This document shows, piece after piece, positions 43,750-54,765 of a stretch of DNA of 64,000 nt (position 1 is its first letter; every line of letters starts with the position of its first letter). The notes below the pieces were generated by a model that had not been told where the DNA came from, did not search any database, and saw nothing but the letters and a program-made list of their open reading frames with translations. This stretch comes from Toxorhynchites rutilus septentrionalis (Eukaryota; Arthropoda; Insecta; Diptera; Culicidae). The position numbers and the translations under genes are program-made. The stretch is from contig NC_073744.1 of NCBI RefSeq assembly GCF_029784135.1, forward strand, positions 67,096,593-67,160,592, written 5' to 3'.

Positions 43750-44040
43750 TTTCATTTTAAGGATAAGAAAATTTAGTACAGGATATTGTAGTGGAACATC
43801 TAAATTAGCGGATTTTAATAACATTTTGGAAGCGAAAAACTTAAAAGTTAATAATTTTTAATGTGTTATAATAATTTTCATCCTAAAAATTTATATTAAA
43901 CTAGATTGTTTCTATGAATTAAAACTATCTATCTATCTTTCTTAATTTGGCTGCAATATCGGTACAAACAATTCCTGGTCAAAATTCATGCAAAATCACG
44001 ATTTTTACCCCACTGCACTTATAACAGCCACTTAAATTAC
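43750..44040. other. No feature recognised
   Basis: AT-rich intron sequence without a repeat match elsewhere in the window that I could find. Confidence 0.4.
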
Positions 44041-44044
44041 ACCT

Positions 44045-44135
44045 TAACGTTTTTTTTATCCCTTTTGTTTATTTTAGGCTCATTAGCATTTTTAGCTGTA
44101 ACAGAGCCGAATTTCAATCGTGTACATGTCACATG
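44045..44135 (-). repeat. LINE 3' end fragment
   Basis: On the minus strand it reads 'cggctctgttacagctaaaa' then 'aaataaacaaaagggataaa' and an A-rich end. 48085-48160 carries a related sequence in the opposite orientation. It resembles the 3' UTR end of I/jockey-type LINEs, compare 57838-57900. Confidence 0.5.
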
Positions 44136-44214
44136 TTTATCATATCTATAATTAGCACATTACACAGTTGCCATGTTTTCGGCGTTAGAGTATTCCCTTC
44201 TATACCATTGCATT

Positions 44215-44487
44215 CTTCTTCTTCTTCAATGGCACTAACGTTCCTAGAGGAACTTCGCCGTCTCAACGTAGTATTACTTGCGTCATTTTTATTAGTACTT
44301 AGTTGAGATTTCTATGCCAAATAACACGCCTTGAATGCATTCTGAGTGGCAAGCTCTAGAATACGCGTGATCACAGTGCAAGTCGGAGGAAATTTCTTTG
44401 ACGAAAACTTCCCCCGACCAGAACGGGAATTGAACCCGAACCCCCGGCATGTTAGTTATGACGCTAACCACTCGGCCACGGGAGCAC
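44215..44487 (-). mobile_element. Feilai-like tRNA-derived SINE
   Basis: On the minus strand it begins 'ggtgctcccgtggccgagtg', a tRNA-like A box, with a B box 'gggttcaattcc' at about 44411-44422, a unique body, and a 3' end in (GAA)n. It is flanked by ctataccattgcat on both sides (about 44199-44214 and 44488-44502), a 14-bp target duplication. Not a functional tRNA gene: the body continues past the tRNA moiety and the fold is degraded. The Feilai-type name is from memory of the mosquito family. Confidence 0.8.
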
Positions 44488-44981
44488 CTATACCATTGCA
44501 TATGGTACACATTTACACAGTTGCCATATAGGCGTAAGAGTTTTCGTTCTGTTGTTCCATTATCCAGTTAGACCGGACAGCGGAGACAGTTGATTGATCA
44601 TTGTTGAGTTATTTATAGAACAGCAGCCCGATGTGTCTTGCAGAGCAGAGCAGTTGTATGGATGAATCGATCTTATTTCGACCGTGGATCGATCTTCGCT
44701 GATAATTGTTGCGTGGACGTAGTTATTCTGTAACAACACAAAGATGGTCAATGAGGCCTTAACGTTAAAAGGTTACATTTCTTCATGAAGTAATTCATAT
44801 TGGGTTGGGGAAAAAGAAATGTCGTATATTGTCAATATATGGCAACACTTAAACATATCTTGTGTTGTACTTATCGCATCGGGTCGTACTATACGGCTAT
44901 TCAAAGACGACAATCTGTGCTACAAGTGTCGTTTTGACAGTGTTGTGATTGTCCTTTTCCGTCTCAAGTTATAGCGCGTCA

Positions 44982-46103
44982 ATGATGGAGTCCACCAAGC
45001 AAGAAATTCGCCATATGTGGAGGCGATCTGGCGTAGTGGTAACATCCATACCTCTCACGCAGAGATCACGAGTTCAATTCTCACTCCCGACATTCTTCCA
45101 AAAATGGAAGTAAAAGTGACGAACCAGCCGAAATGTCACTATAATAAAGAAAAAAATAAAATTCGCCATATTTTACGTTTTTACTACCTGCGAGGTCAAA
45201 CTGCAACGAAGGCGGCCGAAAAAATTCGTGTAGTTTATGGACCCGATATTGTAACGATTCGCACAGCACAGCGTTGGTTTGATCGATTTCGTTCTGGTGT
45301 AGTGGCTGTCGAAGATACACCCCGTACTGATAGGCCAATCGTCGTAAAAACCGATAAAATCGTTGAAATCATCCAAGTAGACCGGCATGTGAGCACTCGC
45401 TCGATTGGCCAGGAACTGGGTATAGACCATAAAATCGTTTGGAACCATTTGCAGAAGATTGGATTCCAAAAAAAGCTGGATTTATGGGTGCCACACGAGT
45501 TGACGCAAAAAAATCTTTTAGACCGAATCAACGCCTGCGATGCACTGCTGAAACGGAACGAACTCGACCCATTTTTGAAGAAGAAGAAAGTCACCGACTG
45601 GTGATGGAAAGTGGATCACGTGCGACAACCTAAAGCGAAGAAAGTCGTGGTCGAAGCGCGGTGAGCCGCACCAAAACATCGCCAAGCCTGGATTGACGGC
45701 CAGGAAGGTTTTGCTGTGTGTTTGGTGGGATTGGAAGGGAATCATCCACTATGAGCTGCTCAACTATGGCCAGACCCTCAAATCGGTTCTCTACTGTGAG
45801 CAGCTTGACCGTTTTAAGCAGGCGATTGACCAGAAGTGACCAGAAATGATCAATAGGAATGGTGTTGTTTCCCACCAGGAAAATGCTCGGTCTCACACAT
45901 CTTTGATGACCCGCCAGAAGCTACGGGAGCTCGGATGGGATGTCCTATTGCACCCACCGTATAGTCCGGATCTGGTTCCAAGTGATTATCATCTCTTCCG
46001 GTCCATGCAAAACGCTCTTGGTGATACTAAGTTGGCCTCAAAAGAGGCGTGCGAAAACTGGCTTTCTGAGTTTTTTTTGCAAATAAAGAGAAGGAGTTTC
46101 TAA
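44982..46103 (+). pseudogene. Mariner transposase (SINE-interrupted, frameshifted)
   Basis: The true start is ATG at 44982. After eleven codons a SINE (45017-45158) interrupts, and the frame resumes at 45172. HTH motifs follow ('TATKAAEKIRVVYGPDIVTI', 'STRSIGQELGIDHKIVWNHL'), then 'WVPHELT' before the linker WVPHEL motif. The first catalytic Asp region ('VTDW', expected VTGDEKW) is damaged at 45590-45604 and the frame is lost. The C-terminal part (45846-46103) has 'HQENARSHTS', where the expected catalytic Asp has become Glu, and 'YSPDLVPSDYHLF'. Inactive. Confidence 0.85.
45017..45158 (+). mobile_element. tRNA-derived SINE inserted in mariner
   Basis: 142 bp with an A box TGGCGTAGTGG (45029-45039) and a B box GAGTTCAATTC (45070-45080), then a short body and an A-rich tail ending 'aaaaaaat'. 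The 13-bp target duplication AAATTCGCCATAT lies at 45004-45016 and 45159-45171, so one copy belongs to the mariner transposase. It inserted after the mariner and lacks the long body of the Feilai-like SINE at 44.2 kb. Confidence 0.85.
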
Positions 46104-46249
46104 ATGGGAACAAGTTTGTGAACAAAACGACGCATATTTGACTTAAATTGGATAATTTTAAGTATGTTAAATGAAGCGTCAAATTTCGATCAGAAATACG
46201 ACATTTCTTTTTCCCCAACCCTATATATAAAAAAAATATTTTTTTCCAA

Positions 46250-46325
46250 ACTGTATATAATCGAATCACATATAATCGAGTCTATAAATAATCGAGTCTG
46301 TATATAATCGAGTCCGACCTGTATA
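46250..46325. repeat. Array of 'ataatcgagtc' motifs
   Basis: Four copies of 'ataatcgaatc' or 'ataatcgagtc' within 70 bp, ending in 'cgacctgta'. This looks like the right end of a pogo-like element of the family seen at 12.4 and 43.4 kb, abutting the mariner. Confidence 0.55.
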
Positions 46326-47637
46326 ATGGGTTGGATTGTAGCATCGTGTCGCTTCGATGCTTCAGTTCTCGGTGCCATAAGACTTTACACTAAATACAAA
46401 GAGAGCGAGCACGATTAGAATCATATATGTTATTCAGGGCAATAAAAATACGATTATACAAGCTGTTCACCTTAATTTCTTTATCATTTAAATTGTGAAA
46501 CCTAAGACAAAGTGAGAAAAATTCAAGGGTTTGATTTTACAAGATTTTCAAGCAATATAAACATATTTTCAACAAAAGTCGTAAATAATTTGAATTTTGC
46601 GTCAAAACTCAAATTCGCACGACGATGAATCATTTTCCTGAGCTATGCCATACAATTTTTTGACGCAGGATTACATCTTTCTGGAACATATTGAGGGTAC
46701 AAATTGAAAAACGAAAATCGAGCGCATCGTGAAAAATTTCCAATTTCCCACGCTTATTGCTCAGTCATTTCATGATGGATTGATGAGATTTGTGTCAATC
46801 GAATTTGGTATTCTATAGCAATTTTTGATGTAGGACTACGCCTTACAGGGTGCCAAATCAGACAACAGGTCACATTTTATGGAATAAAGTTAACATCAAT
46901 AACTACTTCCACTATGACCGAATTCTGATGATTTTCATATAACTAGAAACGTAAATACTAATATAGATTTGTTTGATATTATAGGGGAGGTGGCCCTAAC
47001 CCGACATCCTAAATTGCAACGGTAATTCATCACATAAAATTTTTGTTTTTTGGTAACTTCTGTATTGAAATGTATTGTATAACTCTTTAACTATGTTTTC
47101 TACCTATCGACATGGTTCATGAGCGCTTAAAAAGGGGGAAGCAGAGACCAGAGGTACTTCGTGGAGCACAAATTTGCCGCGGAGCACCATTTGAAAACCC
47201 CTGCCACAAGCAATCATCCAGTCAAGCCCCCCGGCTATCTAAAAATGTTATTTTGGGACACCCTAACGAAACGTCATAATTGAAACCGGCTAACTAGACG
47301 GCCACCTTCGGTAGCGATACTCAGCTGCAGAGGGTTTTTTTTTGATAATCTTATGGTTTAAAAGAGCTGTGTTTCACTTCCAAGAAGATTCCAGATTAAA
47401 TCCAAAATTTTGGCGACTGGGTCGATGTAAAGCGGTGTCACAGTTGCATTTCCTGATTCCAACATTTATGAACATAGAACAAGGCTTAAGCTTTTGTGAT
47501 TTAGCAGAAAAAGGGGAAAATTTTAACTGGAGAATTTTAAACTTTTTACTTTTAAATTAGAGAACTTCAATTTTTTATATTTTTTACATCGATTTCATGG
47601 ATTTATACCAAAATATTGAATAATTAAACATATACAC
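46326..47637. other. Intron DNA with small dispersed motifs
   Basis: No gene. Near 46652 ('ttgacgcaggattacatctt') and 46828 ('tgatgtaggactacgcctta') lie two degenerate copies, about 175 bp apart, of the near-palindrome found at 40132; they may delimit a small element. A 'gaggtggccctaacccgaca' motif at 46986 resembles other MITE ends. Confidence 0.4.
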
Positions 47638-48077
47638 TAGAGTGCCAATGAAAATCGAATTTCAAAAAGTTACCCCATAAAAAAATGTTCATCACCTCGA
47701 AAAAACACCATATGCAAAATATCACCTCAATTGGGCTTAAGGGAGAGTGGTGCAAAGCGGTCAAAGTTTGAGTTTTTTTATTGCTACGAAATGTTGATTT
47801 ATACGATAATATAACCTATGCAAAATATCAACTCATTCGGACTTCATTTACTGGTGTCACAAACGTTAAAATTTGAGTTTTTTTGAAAAACGACAAATCA
47901 CCGATTTTTGACAAAAAAAAATTTCGAGATAACACTATATCTAGACGTTTCATGCCATTTTAAGACATTTGGCATAAAACTTTTTTTTTTTCAAAAACCC
48001 CGAATTCATTTTTGGGTGATTTTGCGATTTTCAAAAAACTCAAACTTTTTTTCCATACATTTATTGGCGCCCCAATG
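47638..48077. repeat. MITE of the 5.4-kb foldback family
   Basis: Starts 'gagtgccaatgaaaa', ends 'ttggcgccccaatg', and shares 'cgataatataacctatgcaa' and 'ggacttcatttactggtgtc' with 5440-5957. No ORF of known family. Confidence 0.6.
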
Positions 48078-48159
48078 TACACCATGTACACGATTAAAAC
48101 TCGGCTCTGTTACAGTTAAAATTCTAATGGGCCTAAATATATAAACAAATGGGATAAAA

Positions 48160-48600
48160 AATAGTCTCGGGACCAAGGGCGACATGGAAGATAAGATTTT
48201 TGCCATATAACATATCCAAAAATCAGACAGGTGTAATTTGGTTTTTTTTTTTTATTTTTGAGTTATGACTATTCAAAATTAACTTGTATTTAGTCTTCGT
48301 TCAATATTCATTTGCGACTACACTAGATCTATGCGACTAGAATCCAGTTTGTTTAGCAAATATGATATTTCTCCAAAAAAGATTAGTTCATTGGCTTCAA
48401 TTTGTTATGTCGATTAACTGAATCGGTCCAGTAGTTGAAAAGTTATGAATTTTTGGAAAAAGTCGTTTCTTGAAAAACATGGAAAAAATATTTTTCGGAC
48501 CATCGGCTAACTTCGAAAAATGATAACTCAAAAACGAAAAAACACCTCTCCGATTTTTGGATATGGTCCCTTGGTCCCAAGACCATGTAAACTACAAAAA
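48160..48600. repeat. Inverted-repeat MITE with 'ttgggaccaagg' ends
   Basis: 'tctcgggaccaaggg' at 48163 is answered by 'cccttggtcccaagacc' at about 48570. 'aacatatccaaaaatcagac' and its reverse lie inside both arms. Related sequence without both ends is at 27600-28125. Confidence 0.62.
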
Positions 48601-50600
48601 TCAAATACAACCAATAATTAAGAAAACAAAGTGTGGCGTGGGAGAAACTTATGGGACAACCTAATATGTACGAGTAGGAAAAGTTGCTTAAATGGTCAAT
48701 GTTTTTACACCCACAAAGTTCAGTGCACTTTTAGATGGTACTGCCAACTTCTAAGACGAGATGACATGAAATTCGTCTCCTTTATTAGTAAGAACGAATG
48801 TCCTGAGTTAGCACGAGTTTTTCTCAAAACATCCCTATATACCTGCCGACGTGTGCTGTATCTCTCGCAATCCGAACGATAATTTTCCGTTAGCGGAAAT
48901 GTTTAATTTCCCTCCATAAACCCTCAAATTAATTATCTTATTTCCGCTTCTATTGGTCAAATCTAATTCATAACGATAATGAGTACAACTTTTCAATGAA
49001 CCTGTTGTAAAAAATATCAGAAGCGATCGCTAGAAGAGCTACAGTAACATAACAGTGCGTTCATATTTTAAGTGAATCGAACACTAATACGTTTTTCCTT
49101 GTTATTCGTCAATTATGCATTGATCAGACTCCAGCGTCCACACCAAGCGAAAAAATAAATAGTGTCCCGAAGGGTAAAGAGTGCCCCTATTCACCTCCCA
49201 AATGATGTTGATACTGTGAGACGCTGGTAATTACAAGCTATCATTACAAATGGAGAGGGGATACTTTGGGATAGACTATATCAGCTTGTGACATGGGAGC
49301 AGGCAGAAGCGTGCGGTCGGTCGGTCATTAGATGCTAACCCGACGGCAGTTAATCTACGGACTGGATATAAATCATCGGCCCCGAATGAAACAAAAAATC
49401 ACTCAGGTTTAACCACTCCCAACTATTGCATTAGAGAAAACATCCGAGGTTGTTCGGTACGCAGCAACTAGAGAAACCTTTTTACGTCAGTTTGTGCTGT
49501 AAAACATGACGTTGCGATCGATTGTTATACCATTCACGAGGTTAAAATTGACAATCGGTCGATGAACTTGTTTTTAACAAGCCAATATAATGCTAAGCAT
49601 TTTCAAACTACAATTTTTCGTATATGATTTGTTGAGCAGCGTTTTATTTCATCCGTCGAAAGCTGCGGTCGTCTCGGATACCAATGGAGAAATGAACCGC
49701 CCGAACAAATTACTGTGAAGGCATACACAATAAGTAGTAATCAATAAATATCCGTCCAAGGGACGATTTTCGATTATTGAAGAAAACTTATTTCCCCTTG
49801 GAACATGGGAAAAGTGCAACATAAAATACTTAACCTTGACCCTGTCTCAGTCGCGTTGGATGGAAAAAAGTGAAATTTCTTCAAACAATCTCCGTCGGCC
49901 TCTGGTAATCGTTTCTCAACAAGCCATTGATGGCTTTACGAGACAAATACATCCATTCATCTTCGATAGGGTCAATCAAACGAAAACAAAACTAATCGTT
50001 CGATCAACGACATCCGCAAGCTCGAAATCTCTTTTCATTAGCTAACTTCCAGTTGATTGCGTGATCATGTTCGGTATCGTCGCCGCCGCCACCATTGCAT
50101 TGGCGGCTTCCACCGAGGAAGAGCATTTCACATCCTACTTATTCATGGAAGCATGAAGGGATTAAAACACCAGCCCAATCTCAAGAAAAAAAAACGGATG
50201 GAATGTGAAATGTGCTGGAGTCTCTTTTCACGTACGAAGATTCGCTTTCTTCATAATTTGTAGCCAGCCGTCATTGGGATGGAAAGTGTGCCGCGTGGAT
50301 ATTGGATGTTGATCACGTGTGCGTGCTTTGTTTTGGTTATGAATATCATTTTATGTTTTGATGGCGACGGAGTTTGTTAACCTACGCGTTCAAAAACAAA
50401 CCAGCATCGCGCCGGTGTCTCCCCTTGTTTCTATTGACAAAAGGTTAATTTTAATAATGAAATAGAAAGCGAGTGTCTTCGCGAGAATTTCAAACAGGTC
50501 AAGCATATTTGTGTTGGTTGTTGACATGTTCGTTCAAAACTTCACCTAGAGCGCGCGTTGCAACGATTTTAACGAAACGAATTATCTTTTCTCCCCACAG
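48601..50600. other. End of the 11.3-kb intron, no gene recognised
   Basis: No repeat or ORF family recognised. From about 49100 on, the sequence is less AT-rich and shows no TE hallmark; it may be older intron sequence of the Osiris-like gene, possibly with regulatory content. The last 20 bp give the acceptor of exon F (ctccccacag). Confidence 0.4.
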
Positions 50601-50881
50601 ATGCGGGAGGCCCAGCGCCAGGAAGCTTACAGGATAGCCCAGGAGCAAAAATTGATCGCCAAACAGCAACAAATCATCAACCACCAAGCGTTCGTCCAGG
50701 AGGGCGTGACCCCGCGACCAGTCGACCCGTTCTACAGCCCGATATTGCAGCGGTTGGAAAAAGTGTTCAACTCGCTCGGGATCGTTGATGAAAACTGCCG
50801 CGAGAGGCTCGTTTGTGCCATGTACAAAGCTCCCGTCAAGTACAGTCCCCACAGTAATTACGTTTCGGCGGAACTGAGCAG
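50601..50881 (+). CDS. Osiris-like gene, exon F
   Basis: 281 bp between acceptor ctccccacag (ends 50600) and donor GTGAGT (50882). Encodes a Gln-rich coiled helix ('QRQEAYRIAQEQKLIAKQQQ') and then a conserved-looking Cys motif: 'SLGIVDENCRERLVCAMYKA' and 'YSPHSNYVSAELSR'. The C-x-x-x-x-x-C spacing suggests a disulfide in a secreted domain. Phase 0 in (matches exon E), phase 2 out, so at least one more exon lies downstream. I could not find it by 64 kb. Confidence 0.78.
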
Positions 50882-51489
50882 GTGAGTTGAATGGTTGTGG
50901 CAATCGCTGCTGCGTAGAAATTCTATGCAAATAAGTAATTTATGCAATTACGATTACAAAGCGATTAAATATGTTCGCATGGGAGCGATATGAGATTTTT
51001 ACGCAATATCTCCTGACAGATATATTTAAAGCTATTTGTAAAATTGGAATGCTTCAGTTAACTGCAGAAATAATTCAAATGCTGCTATATTGTCTAAGTA
51101 CTTCTCAGCACGCTAGAAGGTTCCATCAAGCCAAGATATTCGAAGTTGTATTAGGCTCTGAGGGTTTTGTAAATGTTCTGTAAATGCCACATTTGATTGC
51201 ATTACTCTGTCCAATCCACTTCTCTACATCGTACACCAAATTAGTGCTATGGAAGGGAATTTTGAACTGCATTTAAAAAATGATCTTCAAGGAGAAATCC
51301 AAACTTCCTAAAAGTTGCTGAAGTTGCGCCAATTTCTAATCCTATGATTTCACAAACACTGTCTGTATTATTTTTTTTTTTGAAAATTTCGTGTAAATAT
51401 GATATGACCCTCTGTACCAGCTCCAATACGGATTCAAGCTAAATGCTGAAAGTGTGTTAGAAGACCAATTCATTCTGTGGTGAGTTCTG
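50882..51489. other. Intron DNA, no feature recognised
   Basis: Start of the intron after exon F. A short plus ORF at 50971-51183 matches nothing I know. Confidence 0.4.
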
Positions 51490-51870
51490 AACGAATTCAG
51501 AAATGTTTCATTTATCATCTAAATTTATTTTATCGCCTTCAAAATAGGCTCCTGAAGCAACACACTTTTTCCAACGAACAATCCGGTCATTGAAACACTT
51601 TTTATAACCGTCTTCAGCCACTTGACTGCGATGAAAGGAAGAAGAAAATTGAACTCTTTTGGCACTAGTCGTTCTGCGACTAGTTCTCATGCCCAAAATA
51701 TCAACCAAAATATGATGAACGGTTTCGTGGAAGATATCTTCTTGGCCGCCTTTAAATGTCTTCTACCATTAATACAGACGTGTTTTACGACATAACTGAG
51801 TCACCAAATGTATTCAAGAACATTTTCATCATTTCGGCACAAGAAACATTGTGTGCAACACAAAATTTCA
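51490..51870 (-). pseudogene. Mariner remnant of a third type, internally deleted
   Basis: On the minus strand an HTH-linker piece ('ILVDILGMR' then a damaged 'LVPKE' region) is followed directly by the C-terminus 'GYKKCFNDRIVRWKKCVASG' and 'YFEGDKINLDD'. The latter is the typical end of many mariner transposases. The whole catalytic core is missing. The C-terminal signature differs from the elements at 29.9 and 44.8 kb. Confidence 0.7.
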
Positions 51871-52570
51871 CACAATATCTTTGACCAATGGATCCATTCG
51901 GTGAGATTCTGCAAAGAACCAAATCTAGATTTAGGAGAAAATTGAAAACGTTATTTGAATGAGCACAAATTTAATTTTTATGCAGCAACGGCAAAGAGGA
52001 CGAGTTTTAAATCTACGTATTTATAATTAAAATACACTCGACAAAAAATTAGAGGAACAGAGTGCGAAGTCGGAAATTTTAATTGATTTTTGACATGCTG
52101 TAACTTCGTGAAAAATCAACGCATGTCGATGGGATGCGCATAATTTTGAAGCTACAACTTTCAGGTATTAGAATATTTTACGTACATATTTTTATCTTGA
52201 TGCGTGTAGCTGTAGTGGGCAACAATATCGCGAAGAAATGATAAATCAATTTTTCCTTGTCTTTTCAAGAATATTTTGAACTAATACAATGTTTTGTTAA
52301 CCAACTCAATAGCAAATCCAATTAACTTTATCAACCAGCTTTCATTTGGTTCCAAGAACGTTCCTGTACACAGAGATAACTCAGTTTGAATGCAAAATTA
52401 CCCTTCGTCTTTGATGATAAATAATTCAATAAACAACCGTGGCATCGCAAATCGAAAGGCAGTTTTGAAAACTCCAATAAATTCTGCACAAGGTTAATTT
52501 GTTACTTTGACGAAAAAAAAAAATTGTTTGCATCGATTTCAAAAAATTGCCAAAAACAGGATTTTTATAG
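51871..52570. other. No feature recognised
   Basis: AT-rich sequence. I see no gene or repeat boundary here. Confidence 0.4.
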
Positions 52571-52576
52571 TGCTTT

Positions 52577-52830
52577 AAGAAAGCCACTGTAATTCTGCAA
52601 ATCCGTTGATGGCCATTGGACGGAAGGAATCTCGCTTGCTACATTGTTCATCACTGCCAAAGGTGTTTCCGAGCAAAGCCGTCTTCAATCCACCAGTCAA
52701 TGGAAGAGCTGCCATCAGCACGGGTCGCCGTATCTCGTCTGTTCTCACGAACGGGCGTTGACTACTTTGGACCACTTTACCCCACGACGACCAGCAGTGA
52801 AGGCCTATGTACCAATCTTTGATATACGAG
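52577..52830 (+). pseudogene. BEL/Pao integrase fragment (N-terminal and core start)
   Basis: Two plus-strand frames share it: 'HHCQRCFRAKPSSIHQSMEE' (integrase zinc-finger end) and 'SRTGVDYFGPLY', the integrase core start with the first catalytic Asp. It breaks off after a sequence resembling 'KAYVPIF' in the other frame. Typical of BEL/Pao pol. The rest of the core is missing. Confidence 0.8.
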
Positions 52831-53407
52831 CATATTTCACTCATACGGATCTCTTCTCACTGTATCCCATTCATTCCATTGAATAACCACACCTCCATTC
52901 AAGTCGCTTTTCTTGCTGTTATTTGTGATTTACGTTTGTCCCTATCAATTGAACTAGTGACCGACACTCAATCGACATCCGACGATACAGTGGTATGTTT
53001 TAAGAAAAAAAAACAGAGGAACAACTGGCGAGAGTGAATTTTTTATTTCTTTCATTCTTACGTTCCTCGCATTACTGTGGGAGTGTGATGCTAACACATG
53101 GGCAAGGGGCATTATAGAATGCTCTCCCATCGCCTGCTCTGTGTATGCCCCGCTTATATGACGGAAATCATACTTCAATACTGAAAGCCGAGATTGTGAG
53201 AATGAATTATTTGTTTTCGTTCGGACAAATGCGTTCATCACAATCAAATGAGAAGGAATAGCGTTCGTTTGACAATGAACCCTTTCGGATCTCAGTTGAC
53301 AAGGTTAGCCAAATTCAAGCGATCGAGCAATGCTTTCTTTGGTGACAAATGGTATTCTTTGTCATTTTCGTCGATTTCTTTCGATTGAGATTGAATCTTC
53401 ACCGCAC
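52831..53407. other. No feature recognised
   Basis: Sequence of unknown origin between the first BEL/Pao fragment and the foldback element. No ORF family identified. Confidence 0.4.
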
Positions 53408-54425
53408 TGGTCCAGGAAGTGCATCTAAGTGGAAATTAGCATTTAGAGCTCGTCAGTTATTCTCTAGCAAAAATTGTCTTCGACAAAGTTGTTGCATATG
53501 ATAGAGCGCTTATGTTGATGTTGTCAAAAAAGGGTGACCAAAATTTACGATGAAATAAAAAATCTTACTTTCTTTATAGATAGATAGAGGTAAACATAAT
53601 TCCACAATGTTATAGTCCCAGTTATTTAAGAAAAAATTTTAGAACAATGTTTTTTTCTATAAAGTCTCCATGGAAGAACGGTTTTTTTTCTCTAACTTTT
53701 TTATTTCAAATCCAAAAAAAAATGGTCTTCGAACGACTTTTAGAGTTTATCATGACCAAAATTTTGCAGAACTTGTCAATATCTTAATCCTATTTAAAGT
53801 TATTGATGCTTTTCAATTTTAATTTAATCAAATACAAAAAAATAACATAGTTTTGGAAATCTCACATTATGTAGAGTGCAGTATTTTCTTTCAAATGCCG
53901 TCAACAAAATTTTTTTATGTTTGCCCCAAAAAGAATGACAAGCGAATGAAGAGAGCGTATTTTATGGAAAGAAATATCAATAACTTTGAGTAGAATTCAG
54001 ATATTGACAAGTTCTACATCGCAAAATATTTGACTTAGTGAGCTCTAAAAGTGTTCTGAAGTCAGTTTGCACTGAAAATTAAAATATAAAAAATAGAGAA
54101 AAAAAACCTTTTTTTTCATGGTGACCCTAACGCAACTTAGAAAAGCGCTATATCGGCTATTTCAAGAGATAGAAAAAAAAACTTTGTTCTACAAATTTGC
54201 TCAGAATAACTGGGGCTAAAACATTGTCGAACTATATTTACCTCTATCTATAAAGATAAGAAAGTTATGTTTTTTATTTCATCGAAAATTTTGGTAACCC
54301 TATTTTTGACAACATCAAAATAAGCGCTTTGTCATATGTAACAACTTTGTCTGGGGCAGTTTTTGTCTAGAGAATAACTGTCGAGCTCTGATGCTAATTT
54401 TCACTTAAATGCGCGTCCTGGACCA
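53408..54425. repeat. 1-kb foldback element with ~190-bp arms
   Basis: TGGTCCAGGA at 53408 pairs with the reverse of ...TCCTGGACCA ending 54425. The arms continue with 'aaattagcat', 'cagttattctctag', 'gacaaagttgtt' and 'ttgatgttgtcaaaaa' in matching order over about 190 bp. The centre has no known ORF. It abuts the second BEL/Pao fragment. No clear target duplication was seen. Confidence 0.78.
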
Positions 54426-54765
54426 TTGTGCATTGTGACAGATGTCTGAGGATCTAAACGACTTGGAGCCATTGACGCCTGCCCATTTCCTAGTCGGCAC
54501 TTCTCTGCAGGTAATCCCGGAGGTAAACTTAAAATCAGTTCCATGTAACCGACTAAACAAATGGCAACTGATACAGAAAAGTCTGCAGGACTTCTGGAAG
54601 AGATGGCGCAAGAATTATTTGACCCAACTGCAATGGAGAATAAAGCGATTGAATCCACCTGTGAATATCTTAGTTAACAAGCTGGTGAACATTCAGGATT
54701 TTCCCATCTCTTCCAGAAAAACCTACAGACGTTTCTATGTGTTGGAAAATGAGCAGGACAGTTGA
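54426..54765 (+). pseudogene. BEL/Pao integrase C-terminal fragment
   Basis: Encodes 'LEPLTPAHFLVGTSLQVIPE' and then 'LIQKSLQDFWKRWRKNYL', the conserved C-terminal domain of BEL/Pao pol (DUF5641 type). Together with 52577-52830 it represents one family in the same orientation. The region between them in a full element (about 150-250 codons) is gone, replaced by the foldback element and flank. Confidence 0.82.

Larger units (their letters stand above)
44800..46223 (+). mobile_element. Mariner element, inactive, with SINE inside
   Basis: The ends are 'ttgggttggggaaaaagaaa' (44800) and its inverted partner 'tttctttttccccaacccta' (ending 46223), with TA on both sides. The inverted repeats extend to 'tgtcgtat'. 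Length without the inserted SINE is about 1.27 kb, normal for mariner. Transposase remnants fill it on the plus strand. Confidence 0.88.

Noticed and set aside
44292..44510. tRNA gene (tRNA-like A and B boxes on the minus strand)
   Set aside because: Part of a SINE: tRNA head followed by a body, (GAA)n tail and a 14-bp target duplication.
45017..45604. 195-aa ORF as an intact transposase starting at 45017
   Set aside because: Its first ~47 codons come from the inserted SINE; the real start is 44982 and the catalytic part is broken.
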